DNA of 64,000 nucleotides from Rhipicephalus microplus. Taxonomy: Eukaryota; Arthropoda; Arachnida; Ixodida; Ixodidae. A program made the position numbers and the translations under genes. Location: assembly GCF_043290135.1 (NCBI RefSeq), contig NW_027464602.1, positions 2,046,001 to 2,110,000 of the forward strand, in the 5' to 3' direction. Positions 34,801 through 45,903 of the stretch are shown here, one piece after another (position 1 is the first letter of the stretch; each line of letters opens with the position of its first letter). The notes beneath the pieces are model-generated. The model made no database searches and was not told the DNA's origin. It saw only the letters and a list, made by a program, of their open reading frames with translations.

Positions 34801-35334
34801 GTGAATATGCTTTCTATGTACGTTGCTTCGAACCACAAGAACTGGGACGATGTCTTGCCGTTCGTCACATACGCGTTTAATACTTCCCAACATGAGACCA
34901 CCGGCTACAGCCCGTTCTTCCTCCTCTATGTTCGACCCCCCCGTTATACTCTGGATACAATATTTTCCTTCACTGATCGGGACCAATCAGAAATCTCCCT
35001 AGCAGAAACTCTTTGTCTCGCCGAAGAAGCTCGTCGTCTTGCTCGTTTACGTACAATAGCCTCGCAAGACAGATCGAAAGTTCGTTATGACAGCAAGCAC
35101 CGGCAGGCCACATATATTCCGGGAGATCTCGTGTTGGTGTGGAAGCCTTTACGCAAACGTGGCTTGTGCCAAAAACTGCTCGCGCACTACATCGGACCTT
35201 TTGTTATCCTTGACCGCCTGAGCGCAGTCGACTACCGCATCGCACGTCTTACAGCTAGCGGGAGACGTTCCAGAAAGACAGAGGTCACGCATGTCGCTCG
35301 CCTGAAGCCTTTCAGTCAACGCGACACTGCATGA
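31723..35334 (+). CDS. pol: Pol polyprotein (PR-RT-RNase H-IN)
   Basis: The open frame runs from the codon after an upstream TGA to the TGA at 35332-35334; the first ATG is at 31879, so expression as a Gag-Pol fusion by a -1 shift is likely. Residues below count from the codon at 31846. Aspartic protease: D-T-G-A at 31-34 and I-L-G near 101. Reverse transcriptase about 320-505: V-K-K-K-D-G-T-W-R-F near 350 and catalytic Y-L-D-D at 459-462. RNase H: D608, E649, D674. Integrase: zinc finger H813, H820, C850, C853; core D883, D943, E979 with D-x35-E; a GPF-type module (Y-I-G-P-F) near the C-terminus. No chromodomain. All catalytic residues are present and there is no internal stop, consistent with a recently active copy. 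Confidence 0.95.
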   Translation, partial: SKCDATSCASIPPVSIATAPPIVTTSGKLNSAADGGEVAGDLLQNEIPPSVLMFKNKVEVFVDGVCTMALVDTGATVSIMSAAFKHRLGQKVMFLWEKATTFCGVGGNSLCPIGVCTAEVCLGDQVFVTEFTILPRSTHDIILGIDFLRMCGATVDCRNGEVYICDAAPGELLENSDREHGALRVSEDSIVPAFSAVCVPVYSSRIENSDSAFDALVEPFHLSCIKKNTLVPHCIVSLVQGRTGLWAVNCSAESVVLPGGLKLAKFKTYSPMAVAALSDAPGGASANTSTADSKLLPMIDKSLTTDKRRMLLDVLSKYVAIFDFSHDHAPSIPASRILHRINTGTAQPIRQKPYRVSPSERKIIDEQVRDMLQKGVIRESSSPWAAPVILVKKKDGTWRFCVDYRRLNSVTKRDVYPLPRIDDALDCLHSASYFSSIDLRSGYWQIPVHSMDKEKTAFVTPDGLYEFNVMPFGLCNAPATFERFMDTILRGLKWNICMCYLDDVVIFGRTFSEHNERVELVLKCIRNAGLVLNAKKCHFGARQTLVLGHLVNKDGIRPDPNKTAAVRAFKPPGSVKELRSFLGLCSYFRRFIPAFAEVAFPLTCLLRQGASFEWTPDCETSFNQLKFLLTSQPILRHFDPSAATEVHTDASGIGIGAVLIQRCNQVEHVIAYASRTLSKPERNYTVTEQECLALVFAVQRFRSYLYGRPFQVVTDHHSLCWLINLRDPSGRLARWALRLQEYNFTVSYKSGRKHADADCLSRMPVDATVCDADDFDHLIASVAPAFPDKATFETEQRKDVSLNPLFVIAQASTPESRFCVRDGLLYKKSISGTGSRFLLVVPEALRSSVLYAMHDDATSGHLGTTRTLHRTQERFYWPRMRQSVELYVASCAQCQAHKSLSAAPAGHLQPVTPPSSPFEQIGIDLVGPFPRSSKGNRWIVVCADHLTRYCETAALPSATAGQVSSFLLHSIILRHGPPRVIISDRGRQFTADVVEQLLRMCGSELRHSTPYHPQTNGLVERTIRTLVNMLSMYVASNHKNWDDVLPFVTYAFNTSQHETTGYSPFFLLYVRPPRYTLDTIFSFTDRDQSEISLAETLCLAEEARRLARLRTIASQDRSKVRYDSKHRQATYIPGDLVLVWKPLRKRGLCQKLLAHYIGPFVILDRLSAVDYRIARLTASGRRSRKTEVTHVARLKPFSQRDTA
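31801..31807 (+). promoter_or_regulatory. Candidate -1 frameshift site at the gag end
   Basis: The gag frame reads CAG GAA AAC TAA, and a one-base backward slip at AAC continues in the open pol frame (CTA AAC AGT). G-GAA-AAC keeps the A-AAC part of a retroviral slippery heptamer but not three identical bases in the first half, so it is non-canonical. No clear downstream structure was identified. The frame relation is seen; the exact slip position is inferred. Confidence 0.4.
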
Positions 35335-35357
35335 AACGCGCGGCGCGCTTTGTCTGC

Positions 35358-35368
35358 GAGGGGGGAAA
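35358..35368 (+). promoter_or_regulatory. Polypurine tract
   Basis: GAGGGGGGAAA abuts the 3' LTR, the place where plus-strand DNA synthesis is primed. It lies 23 nt after the pol stop codon. Confidence 0.85.
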
Positions 35369-35515
35369 TGTTACGCCACGTATGTGCCGGACGAAGAAGG
35401 AAAAAGAAGCAAGGGGTGTGGAAGAAGAAGATCATCATCATCTGCCTGCGCCGATACGGCTCGTCCCTCGAACCGTGTATCAATAAACCCCCAGACGCCT
35501 ACTTCGGACGTAACA
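35369..35515 (+). repeat. 3' LTR (147 bp)
   Basis: Same length and, by eye, same sequence as the 5' LTR, with AATAAA at 35482-35487. Identity implies insertion too recent for detectable divergence, or recent gene conversion. Confidence 0.95.
35482..35487 (+). promoter_or_regulatory. Polyadenylation signal in 3' LTR
   Basis: AATAAA placed to direct 3' end formation of the element transcript. Confidence 0.6.
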
Positions 35516-35519
35516 ATAT
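35516..35519. repeat. Target-site duplication, right copy
   Basis: ATAT right after the 3' LTR, matching the left copy; the satellite resumes in register with CTTCAAAGC. Confidence 0.9.
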
Positions 35520-35557
35520 CTTCAAAGCTATCAGCCCAAAGAAAAAAAGCACCCCAC

Positions 35558-35631
35558 CACCACCGGGTGGGGTGGAACCTCCAACCTTTCAGTTACCTGC
35601 CGATCGCGCTAGCCGAATGCGCCATGGAGAC
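35558..35631 (-). pseudogene. tRNA-like unit next to the retrotransposon 3' LTR
   Basis: First unit after the element. The T loop reads TTCCACC, so the B box is GGTTCCACCCC and lacks the conserved purine. The anticodon loop is CAGGTAA, with A in place of U33 and anticodon GGT; matching units near 9.93 and 17.43 kb read CAGTTAA with GTT. The A box is TGGCGCATTCGG. Probably inert as a tRNA gene. Confidence 0.6.
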
Positions 35632-38600
35632 AGTCCTGGTCCACTCTCACCACCATCAGAACATATCTTCAAAGCTATCAGCGCAAAGAAAAAAAAGCGC
35701 CGCGCCACCACCGGGTGGGCTCGAACCTCCAACCTTTCGGTTATCAGCCGATCGCGCAAACCCATTGCGCCACGGGGACAGTCTTGCTCCACTCTCACCA
35801 CTATCAAAACATATCTTCAAAGCTATCAGCGCAAAGAAAAAAAAGCGCCGCACCACCACCGGGTGGGCTCGAACCTCCAACCTTTCGGTTAACAGCCGAT
35901 CGCGCTAGCCAATTGCGCCACAGAGACAGTCTTGCTCCACTCTCAACACCATCAGAACATATCTTCAAACCTACAAGCGCAAAGAAAAAAAAGCGCCGCA
36001 CCACCACCGGGTGGGCTCGAACCTCCAACCTTTCGGTTAACAGCCGATCGCGCTAGCCAATTGCGCCACGGGGACAGTCTTGCTCCACTCTCACCACCAT
36101 CAGAACATATCTTCAAAGCTATCAGCACAAAGAGAAAAAAGCGCCGCACCACCACCGGGTGGGCTCGAAACTCCAACCTTTCGGTTAACAGCCGATCGCG
36201 CTAGCCAATTGCGCCATGGAGACAGTCCTGCTCCACTCTCACCACCATCAGAACATATCTTCAAAGCTATTACCACAAAGAAAAAAAGCGCCGCAACACC
36301 ACCGGGTGGGCTCGAACCTCCAAACTTTCGGTTAACAGCTGATCGCGCTAGCCAATTGCGCCACGAAGACAGTCCTGCTGCACTCTCACCACCATCAGAA
36401 CATATCTTCAAAGCTATTACCGCAAAGAAAAAAGCAACACACCACTCCCGGGAGGGCTCGAAATTCCAACCTTTCGGTTAACAGCCGATCGCGCTAGCCC
36501 ATTGCGCCACGGAGACAGTCTTGCTCCACTCTCACCACCATCAGAACATATCTTCAAACTATCAGCGCAAAAAAAAGCCCCGCACCACCACCGGGTGGGC
36601 TCGTAATTCCAACCTTTTGGTTAACAGCCGATCGCGCTTGCCCATTGCGCCACGGGCACAGTCTTGCTCCACTCTCACCACCATCAGAACATATCATCAA
36701 AGCTATCAGCCCAAAGAAAAAAAAAGCGCCGCACCACCACCGGGTGGGCTCGAACCTTCAACCTTTCGGTTAACAGCCGATCGCACTAGCCAACTGCGCC
36801 ACGGAGGCAGTCGTGCTCCACTCTTACCACCATCAGAACATATCTTCAAAGCTATCAGCACAAAGAAAAAAGCAACACACCACTCCCGGGAAGGCTCGAA
36901 CCTCAAACTTTTCGGTTAACAGCCGATCGCGCTGGCCAATTGCTCCACGGAGACAGTCCTGCTCCACTCTCACCACCATTAGAACATATCTTTCAAGCTA
37001 TCAGCCCAAAGAAAAAAAAAGCGCCGCACCACCACCGGGTGGGCTCGAACCTCCAACCTTTTGGTTAACGGCCGATCGCGCTAGCCAATTGCGCCACGGA
37101 GACAATCGTGCTCCACGCTCACCACCATCAGAAAATATCTTCAAAGCTATCATCGCAAAGAAAAAAGCAACACACCCCACCCGGGAGGGCTCGAACCTCC
37201 AACTTTTTGGTTAACAGCCGATCGCGCTAACCCATTGCGCCACGGGGACAGTCTTGCTCCACTCTCACCACTATCAGAACATATCTTCAAAGCTATCAGC
37301 GCAAAGAAAAAAAAGCGCCGCACCACCACCGGGTGGGCTCGAAACTCCAACCTTTCGGTTATCAGCCGATCGCGCTAGCCAAGTGCGCCAGGGAGACAGT
37401 CCTGCTCCACTCTCACCACCATCAGAACATATCTTCAAAGCTATTAGCGCAAAAAAAAGCGCCGCGCCACCTTCGGGTGGGCTCGAACCTCCAACCTTTC
37501 GGTTAACAGCCGATCGCGCTAACCCATTGCGCCACGGGGACAGTCTTGCTCCACTCTCACCACTATCAGAACATATCTTCAAAGCTATCAGCGCAAAGAA
37601 AAAAAAGCGCCGCACCACCACCGGGTGGGCTCGAACCTCCAACCTTTCGGTTAACAGCCGATCGCGCTAGCCAATTGCGCCACAGAGACAGTCTTGCTCC
37701 ACTCTCAACACCATCAGAACATATCTTCAAAGCTACAAGCGCAAAGAAAAAAAAGCGCTGCACCACCACCGGGTGGGCTCGAACCTCCAACCTTTCGGTT
37801 AACAGCCGATCGCGCTAGCCAATTGCGCCACGGGGACAGTCTTGCTCCACCCTCACCACCATCAGAACATATCTTCAAAGCTATCAGCGCAAAGAAAAAA
37901 AAAGCGCCGCACCACCACCGGGTGTGCTCGAACCTCCAACCTTTCGGTTAACAGCCGATCGCGCTAGCCAAGTGCGCCAGGGAGACAGTCCTGCTCCACT
38001 CTCACCACCATCAGAACATATCTTCAAAGCTATCAGCCCAAAGAAAAAAAAGCACCGCACCACCACCGGGTGGGCTCGAACCTCCAACCTTTCGTTTAAC
38101 AGCCAATCGCGCTAGCCAATTGCGCCACGGAAACAGTCCTGCTCCTCTCTCACCACCATCAGAACATATCTTCAAAGCTATCAGCACAAAGAAAAAAAAG
38201 CGCCGCACCACCACCGGGTGGGCTCGAACCTCCAACCTTTCGGTTATCAGCCGATCGCGCTAACCCATTGCGCCACGGGGACAGTCTTGCTCCACTCTCA
38301 CCACTATCGGAACATATCTTCAAAGCTATCAGCGCAAAGAAAAAAAAGCGCCGCACCACCACCGGGTGGGCTCGAACCTCCAACCTTTCGGTCAACAGCC
38401 GATCGCGCTAGCCAATTGCGCCACAGAGACAGTCTTGCTCCACTCTCAACACCATCAGAACATATCTTCAAACCTACAAGCGCAAAGAAAAAAAAGCGCC
38501 GCACCACCACCGGGTGGGCTCGAACCTCCAACCTTTCGGTTAACAGCCGATCGCGCTAGCCAATTGCGCCACGGGGACAGTCTTGCTCCACTCTCACCAC

Positions 38601-40421
38601 CATCAGAACATATCTTCAAAGCTATCAGCGCAAAGAAAAAAAAGCGCCGCACCACCACCGGGTGGGCTCGAACCTCCAACCTTTCGGTTAACAGCCGATC
38701 GCGCTAGCCAATTGCGCCAGGAAGACAGTCTTGCTCCACTCTCACCACCATCAGAACATACCTTCAAAGCTATCAGCCCAAAGAAAAAAAGCACCCCACC
38801 ACCACCGGGTGGGCTGGAACCTCCAACCTTTCGGTTAACAGCCAATCGCGTTAGCCAATTGCGCCACGGAGACAGTCCTGCTCCACTCTCACCACCATCA
38901 GAACATATCTTCAAAGCTATCAGCACAAAGAGGAAAAAGCGCCGCACCACCACCGGGTGGGCTCGAAACTCCAACCTTTCGGTTAACAGCCGATCGCGCT
39001 AGCCAATTGCGCCATGGAGACAGTCCTGCTCCACTCTCACCACCATCAGAACATATCTTCAAAGCTATTACCACAAAGAAAAAAAAGCGCCGCAACACCA
39101 CCGGGTGGGCTCGAACCTCCAAACTTTCGGTTAACAGCTGATCGCGCTAGCCAATTGCGCCACGAAGACAGTCCTGCTGCACTCTCACCACTATCAGAAC
39201 ATATCTTCAAAGCTATCAGCGCAAAGAAAAAAAACGCCGCACCACCACCGGGTGGGCTCGAACCTACAACCTTTCGGTTAACAGCCGATCGCGCTAGCCA
39301 ATTGCGCCACAAAGACAGTCGTGCTTCACTCTCACCACCGTCAGACCATTTCTTCAGAGCTATCGCCCCAAAGAAAAAAAAAGCGCCGCACCACCACCGG
39401 GTGGGCTCGAACCTCCAACCTTTCGGTTAAAAGTTGATCGCGCTAGCCAATTGCGCCACGGAGACAGTCCTGCCCCACTCTCACCGCCGTCAGAACATTT
39501 CTTCAGAGCTATGAGCCCAAAGAAGAAAAAGCGCCGCACCACCACCGGGTGGGCTCGAAACTCCAACCTTTCGGTTATCAGCCGATCGCGCTAGCCAATT
39601 GCGCCATGGAGACAGTCCTGCTCCACTCTCACCACCATCAGAACATATCTTCAAAGCTATTAGCGCAAAAAAAAGCGCCGCGCCACCTTCGGGTGGGCTC
39701 GAACCTCCAACCTTTCGTTTAACAGCCAATCGCGCTAGCCAATTGCGCCACGGAAACAGTCCTGCTCCTCTCTCACCACCATCAGAACATATCTTCAAAG
39801 CTATCAGCACAAAGAAATAAAAGCGCCGCACCACCACCGGGTAGGCTCGAAACTCCAACCTTTCGGTTAACAGCCGATCGCGCTAGCCAATTGCGCCATG
39901 GAGACAGTCCTGCTCCACTCTCACCACCATCAGAACATATCTTCAAAGCCATCAGCCCAAAGAAAAAAAAGCACCGCACCACCACCGGGTGGCCTCGAAC
40001 CTCCAACCTTTCGGTTAACAGCCAATCGCGCTAGCCAATTGCGCCACGGAGACAGTCCTGCTCCACTCTCACCACCATCAGAACATATCTTCAAAGCTAT
40101 TAGCGCAAAGAAAAAAAGCGCCGCGCCACCACCGGGTGGGCTCGAACCTCCAACCTTTCGGTTAACAGCCGATCGCGCTAACCCAATGCGCCACGGGGAC
40201 AGTCTTGCTCCACTCTCACCACCATCAGAACATATCTTCAAAGCTATCAGCGCAAAGAAAAATAGCGCCGCACCACCACCGGGTGGGCTCGAACCTCCAA
40301 CCTTTCGGTTAACAGCCGATCGCGCTAGCCAATTGCGCCAGGGAGACAGTCTTGCTCCACTCTCAACACCATCAGAACATATCTTCAAAGCTACAAGCGC
40401 AAAGAAAAAAAAGCGCCGCAC

Positions 40422-40495
40422 CACCACCGGGTGGGCTCGAACCTCCAACCTTTCGGTTACAAGCCGATCGCGCTAGCCAATTGCGCCACGGGGAC
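40422..40495 (-). pseudogene. tRNA-like unit with TGT (Thr-type) anticodon
   Basis: Loop CTTGTAA (plus-strand ACA at 40459-40461). I noticed no second copy of this loop. U33, A box and B box are intact. The body is Asn-derived, so threonine identity is doubtful. Confidence 0.55.
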
Positions 40496-41487
40496 AGTCT
40501 TGCTCCACTCTCACCACCATCAGAACATATCTTCAAAGCTATCAGCGCAAAGAAAAAAAAGCGCCGCACCACCACCGGGTGGGCTCGAACCTCCAACCTT
40601 TCGGTTAACAGCCGATCGCGCTAGCCAATTGCGCCAGGGAGACAGTCCTGCTCCACTCTCACCACCATCAGAACCTATCTTCAAAGCTATCAGCTCAAAG
40701 AAAAAAAGCACCGCACCACCACCGGGTGGGCTGGAACCTCCAACCTTTCGGTTAACAGCCGATCGCGCTAGCCAAGTGCGCCAGGGAGACAGTCCTGCTC
40801 CACTCTCACCACCATCAGAACATATCTTCAAAGCTATTAGCGCAAAGAAAAAAAGCGCCGCGCCACCTACGGGTGGGCTCTAACCTCCAACCTTTCGGTT
40901 AACAGCAGATCGCGCTAACCCATTGCGCCACGGGGACAGTCTTGCTCCACTCTCACCACTATCAGAACATATCTTCAAAGCTATCAGCGCAAAGAAAAAA
41001 AAGCGCCGCACCACCACCGGGTGGGCTCGAACCTCCAACCTTTCGGTTAACAGCCGATATCGCAAGCCAATTGCGCCATGGAGACAGTCCTGCTCCACTC
41101 TCACCACCATCAGAACATATCTTCAAAGCTATCAGCCTAAAGAAAAAAAGCACCGCACCACCACCGGGTGGGCTCGAACTTCCAACCTTTCGGTTAACAG
41201 CCAATCGCGCTAGCCAATTGCACCACGGAGACAGTCCTGCTTCACTCTCACCACCATCAGAACATATCTTCAAAGCTATCAGCACAAAGAAAAAAAAGCG
41301 CCACACCATCATCGGATGGGCTCGAACCTCCAACCTTTCGGTTAACAGCCGATCGCGCAAGCCAATTGCGCCACGGAGACAGTCCTGCTCCACACTCACC
41401 ACCGTCAAAACATTTCTTCAGAGCTATCACCCCAAATAAAAAAAAGCGCCGCAACCCCACCGGGTGGGCTCGAACCTCTAACCTTTC

Positions 41488-43695
41488 AGTTAACAGCCGA
41501 TCGCGCTAGCCGATTGCGCCACGGAGACAGTCCTGCTCCACTCTCACCACCATCAGAACATATCTTCAAAGCTATCAGCGCAAAGAAAAAAAAGCGCAGC
41601 GCCACCACCGGGTGGGCTCGAACCTCCAACCTTTCGGTTAACAGCCGATCGCGCTAGCCAGTTGCGCCACAGAGACAGTCTTGCTCCACTCTCAACACCA
41701 TCAGAACATATCTTCAAAGCTACAAGTGCAAAGAAAAAAAAGCGCCGCACCACCACCGGGCGGGCTCGAACCTCCAACCTTTCGGTTACCAGCCGATCGC
41801 GCTAGCCAATTGGGCCACGGGGACAGTCTTGCTCCACTCTCACCACCATCAGAACATATCTTCAAAGCTATCAGCACAAAGAAAAAAAAGCGCCGCACCA
41901 CCACCGGGTGGGCTCGAACCTCCAATTTTTCGGTTAACAGCCGATCGCGCTAGCCAATTGCGCCAGAGAGACAGTCCTGCTCCACTCTCACCACCATCAG
42001 AACATATCTTCAAAGCTATCAGCCCAAAGAAAAAAGCACCACACCACCACCGGGTGGGCTGGAACCTCCAACCTTTCGGTTAACAGCCAATCGCGTTAGC
42101 CAATTGCGCCACGGAGACAGTCCTGCTCCACTCTCACCACCATCAGAACATATCTTAAAGCTATCAGCACAAAGAGAAAAAAGCGCCGCACCACCACCGG
42201 GTGGGCTCGAAACTCCAACCTTTCGGTTAACAGCCGATCGCGCTAGCCAATTGCGCCATGGAGACAGTCCTGCTCCACTCTCACCACCATCAGAACATAT
42301 CTTCAAAGCTATTACCACAAAGAAAAAAAAGCGCCGCAACACCACCGGGTTGGCTCGAACCTCCAACCTTTCGGTTAACAGCCGATCGCGCTAGCCAATT
42401 GCGCCACGAAGACAGTCCTGCTGCACTCTCACCACCATCAGAACATATCTTCAAAGCTATTAACGCAAAGAAAAAAGCAACACACCACTCCCGGGAGGGC
42501 TCGAAATTCCAACCTTTCGGTTAACAGCCGATCGCGCTAGCCCATTGCGCCACGGAGACAGCCTTGCTCCACTCTCACCACCATCAGAACATATCTTCAA
42601 ACTATCAGCGCAAAAAAAAGCGCAGCACCACCACCGGGCGGGCTCGAAATTCCAACCTTTTCGTTAACAGCCGATCGCGCTTGCCCATTGCGCCACGGGG
42701 ACAGTCTTGCTCCACTCTCACCACCATCAGAAGATATCATCAAAGCTATCAGCCCAAAGAAAAAAAAGCGCCGCACCACCACCGGGTGGGCTCGAACCTT
42801 CAACCTTTCGGTTAACAGCCGATCGCACTAGCCAATTGCGCCATGGAGGCAGTCGTGCTACACTCTTACCACCATCAGAACATATCTTCAAAGCTATCAG
42901 CACAAAGAAAAAAGCAACACACCACTCCCGGGAGGGCTCGAACCTCCAACTTTTCGGTTAACAGCCGATCGCGCTGGCCAATTGCTCCACGGAGACAGTC
43001 CTGCTCCACTCTCACCACCATTAGAACATATCTTTCAAGCTATCAGCCCAAAGAAAAAAAAAGCGCCGCACCACCACCGGGTGGGCTCGAACCTCCAACC
43101 TTTTGGTTAACGGCCGATCGCGCTAGCCAATTGCGCCACGGAGACAATCGTGCTCCACTCTCACCAACATCAGAAAATATCTTCAAAGCTATCATCGCAA
43201 AGAAAAAAGCAACACACCCCACCCGGGAGGGCTCGAACCTCCAACTTTTTGGTTAAAAGCCGATCGCGCTAACCCATTGCGCCACGGGGACAGTCTTGCT
43301 CCACTCTCACCACTATCAGAACATATCTTCAAAGCTATCAGTGCAAAGAAAAAAAAGCGCCGCACCACCACCAGGTGGGCTCGAACCTCTAACCTTTCGG
43401 TTAACAGCCGATCGCGCTAGCCAATTGCGCCACAGAGACAGTCTTGCTCCACTCTCAACACCATCAGAACATATCTTCAAAGCTACAAGCGCAAAGAAAA
43501 AAAAAGCGCCGCACCACCACCGGGTGCGCTCGAACCTCCAACCGTTCGGTTAACAGCCGATCGCGCTAGCCAATTGCGCCACGGGGACAGTCTTGCGCCA
43601 CCCTCACCACCATCAGAACATATCTTCAAAGCTATCAGCGCAAAGAAAAAAAAGCGCCGCACCACCACCGGGTGTGCTCGAACCTCCAACCTTTC
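41488..43695. repeat. Higher-order repeat, 2.21-kb copy 1
   Basis: 15 units repeated downstream at 2208-2209 bp, marked by AAGCGCAGCGCC near 41.59 kb and by the GGT-anticodon unit. Confidence 0.8.
41751..41824 (-). pseudogene. tRNA-like unit with GGT (Thr-type) anticodon
   Basis: Loop CTGGTAA (plus-strand ACC at 41788-41790). The duplicate unit 2208 bp downstream carries the same change (ACC near 43996), so it spread with the block duplication. Here the A box reads TGGCCCAATTGG, with C at a normally G position. Confidence 0.55.
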
Positions 43696-45903
43696 AGTCA
43701 ACAGCCGATCGCGCTAGCCGATTGCGCCACGGAGACAGTCCTGCTCCACTCTCACCACCATCAGAACATATCTTCAAAGCTATCAGCGCAAAGAAAAAAA
43801 AGCGCAGCGCCACCACCGGGTGGGCTCGAACCTCCAACCTTTCGGTTAACAGCCGATCGCGCTAGCCAGTTGCGCCACAGAGACAGTCTTGCTCCACTCT
43901 CAACACCATCAGAACATATCTTCAAAGCTACAAGTGCAAAGAAAAAAAAGCGCCGCACCACCACCGGGCGGGCTCGAACCTCCAACCTTTCGGTTACCAG
44001 CCGATCGCGCTAGCCAATTGCGCCACGGGGACAGTCTTGCTCCACTCTCACCACCATCAGAACATATCTTCAAAGCTATCAGCACAAAGAAAAAAAAGCG
44101 CCGCACCACCACCGGGTGGGCTCGAACCTCCAATTTTTCGGTTAACAGCCGATCGCGCTAGCCAATTGCGCCAGAGAGACAGTCCTGCTCCACTCTCACC
44201 ACCATCAGAACATATCTTCAAAGCTATCAGCCCAAAGAAAAAAAGCACCACACCACCACCGGGTGGGCTGGAACCTCCAACCTTTCGGTTAACAGCCAAT
44301 CGCGTTAGCCAATTGCGCCACGGAGACAGTCCTGCTCCACTCTCACCACCATCAGAACATATCTTAAAGCTATCAGCACAAAGAGAAAAAAGCGCCGCAC
44401 CACCACCGGGTGGGCTCGAAACTCTAACCTTTCGGTTAACAGCCGATCGCGCTAGCCAATTGCGCCATGGAGACAGTCCTGCTCCACTCTCACCACCATC
44501 AGAACATATCTTCAAAGGTATTACCACAAAGAAAAAAAAGCGCCGCAACACCACCGGGTTGGCTCGAACCTCCAACCTTTCGGTTAACAGCCGATCGCGC
44601 TAGCCAATTGCGCCACGAAGACAGTCCTGCTGCACTCTCACCACCATCAGAACATATCTTCAAAGCTATTACCGCAAAGAAAAAAGCAACACACCACTCC
44701 CGGGAGGGCTCGAAATTTCAACCTTTCGGTTAACAGCCGATCGCGCTAGCCCATTGCGCCACGGAGACAGCCTTGCTCCACTCTCACCACCATCAGAACA
44801 TATCTTCAAACTATCAGCGCAAAAAAAAGCGCAGCACCACCACCGGGTGGGCTCGAAATTCCAACCTTTTGGTTAACAGCCGATCGCGCTTGCCCATTGC
44901 GCCACGGGGACAGTCTTGCTCCACTCTCACCACCATCAGAAGATAACATCAAAGCTATCAGCCCAAAGAAAAAAAAGCGCCGCACCACCACCGGGTGGGC
45001 TCGAACCTTCAACCTTTCGGTTAACAGCCGATCGCACTAGCCAATTGCGCCATGGAGGCAGTCGTGCTCCACTCTTACCACCATCAGAACATATCTTCAA
45101 AGCTATCAGCACAAAGAAAAAAGCAACACACCACTCCCGGGAGGACTCGAACCTCCAACTTTTCGGTTAACAGCCGATCGCGCTGGCCAATTGCTCCACG
45201 GAGACAGTCCTGCTCCACTCTCACCACCATTAGAACATATCTTTCAAGCTATCAGCCCAAAGAAAAAAAAGTGCCGCACCACCACCGGGTGGGCTCGAAC
45301 CTCCAACCTTTTGGTTAACGGCCGATCGCGCTAGCCAATTGCGCCACGGAGACAATCGTGCTCCACTCTCACCAACATCAGAAAATATCTTCAAAGCTAT
45401 CATCGCAAAGAAAAAAGCAACACACCCCACCCGGGAGGGCTCGAACCTCCAACTTTTTGGTTAAAAGCCGATCGCGCTAACCCATTGCGCCACGGGGACA
45501 GTCTTGCTCCACTCTCACCACTATCAGAACATATCTTCAAAGCTATCAGTGCAAAGAAAAAAAAGCGCCGCACCGCCACCAGGTGGGCTCGAACCTCTAA
45601 CCTTTCGGTTAACAGCCGATCGCGCTAGCCAATTGCGCCACAGAGACAGTCTTGCTCCACTCTCAACACCATCAGAACATATCTTCAAAGCTACAAGCGC
45701 AAAGAAAAAAAAAGCGCCGCACCACCACCGGGTGCGCTCGAACCTCCAACCGTTCGGTTAACAGCCGATCGCGCTAGCCAATTGCGCCACGGGGACAGTC
45801 TTGCGCCACCCTCACCACCATCAGAACATATCTTCAAAGCTATCAGCGCAAAGAAAAAAAAGCGCCGCACCACCACCGGGTGTGCTCGAACCTCCAACCT
45901 TTC
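43696..45903. repeat. Higher-order repeat, 2.21-kb copy 2
   Basis: Tandem partner of the block before it. The following 0.75 kb (to about 46.65 kb) follows the order at 2.2-3.0 kb (offset 43635), tying the right part of the array to its far left. Confidence 0.8.

Larger units (their letters stand above)
30320..35515 (+). mobile_element. Complete Ty3/Gypsy (Metaviridae) LTR retrotransposon
   Basis: A 5196-bp element with every expected part in order: LTR, primer binding site, gag, pol in the order protease, reverse transcriptase, RNase H, integrase, then polypurine tract and LTR. Integrase after RNase H places it in Ty3/Gypsy rather than Copia. There is no env: only 23 nt separate the pol stop from the polypurine tract. 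Both reading frames are open throughout, the LTRs look identical by eye and the ATAT target duplication is perfect, so the copy is young and may be autonomous. It lies inside the tRNA-like satellite, in the opposite orientation to the units. It is the only non-satellite DNA in the window. Confidence 0.97.
35516..38720. repeat. Array block after the retrotransposon, mosaic of two left-side blocks
   Basis: From 35.52 to about 37.54 kb the units follow the 9.86-12.17 kb order, lacking two units (294 bp; the offset changes from 25662 to 25368). From about 37.55 kb they follow 22.18-23.35 kb (offset 15367). The switch is inside the satellite, with no other sequence at the join. Confidence 0.75.

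Noticed and set aside
35100..35334. Chromodomain at the integrase C-terminus
   Set aside because: The C-terminus ends shortly after a GPF-type module and shows no chromodomain aromatic pattern.
35335..35368. An env gene downstream of pol
   Set aside because: Only 23 nt lie between the pol stop and the polypurine tract.
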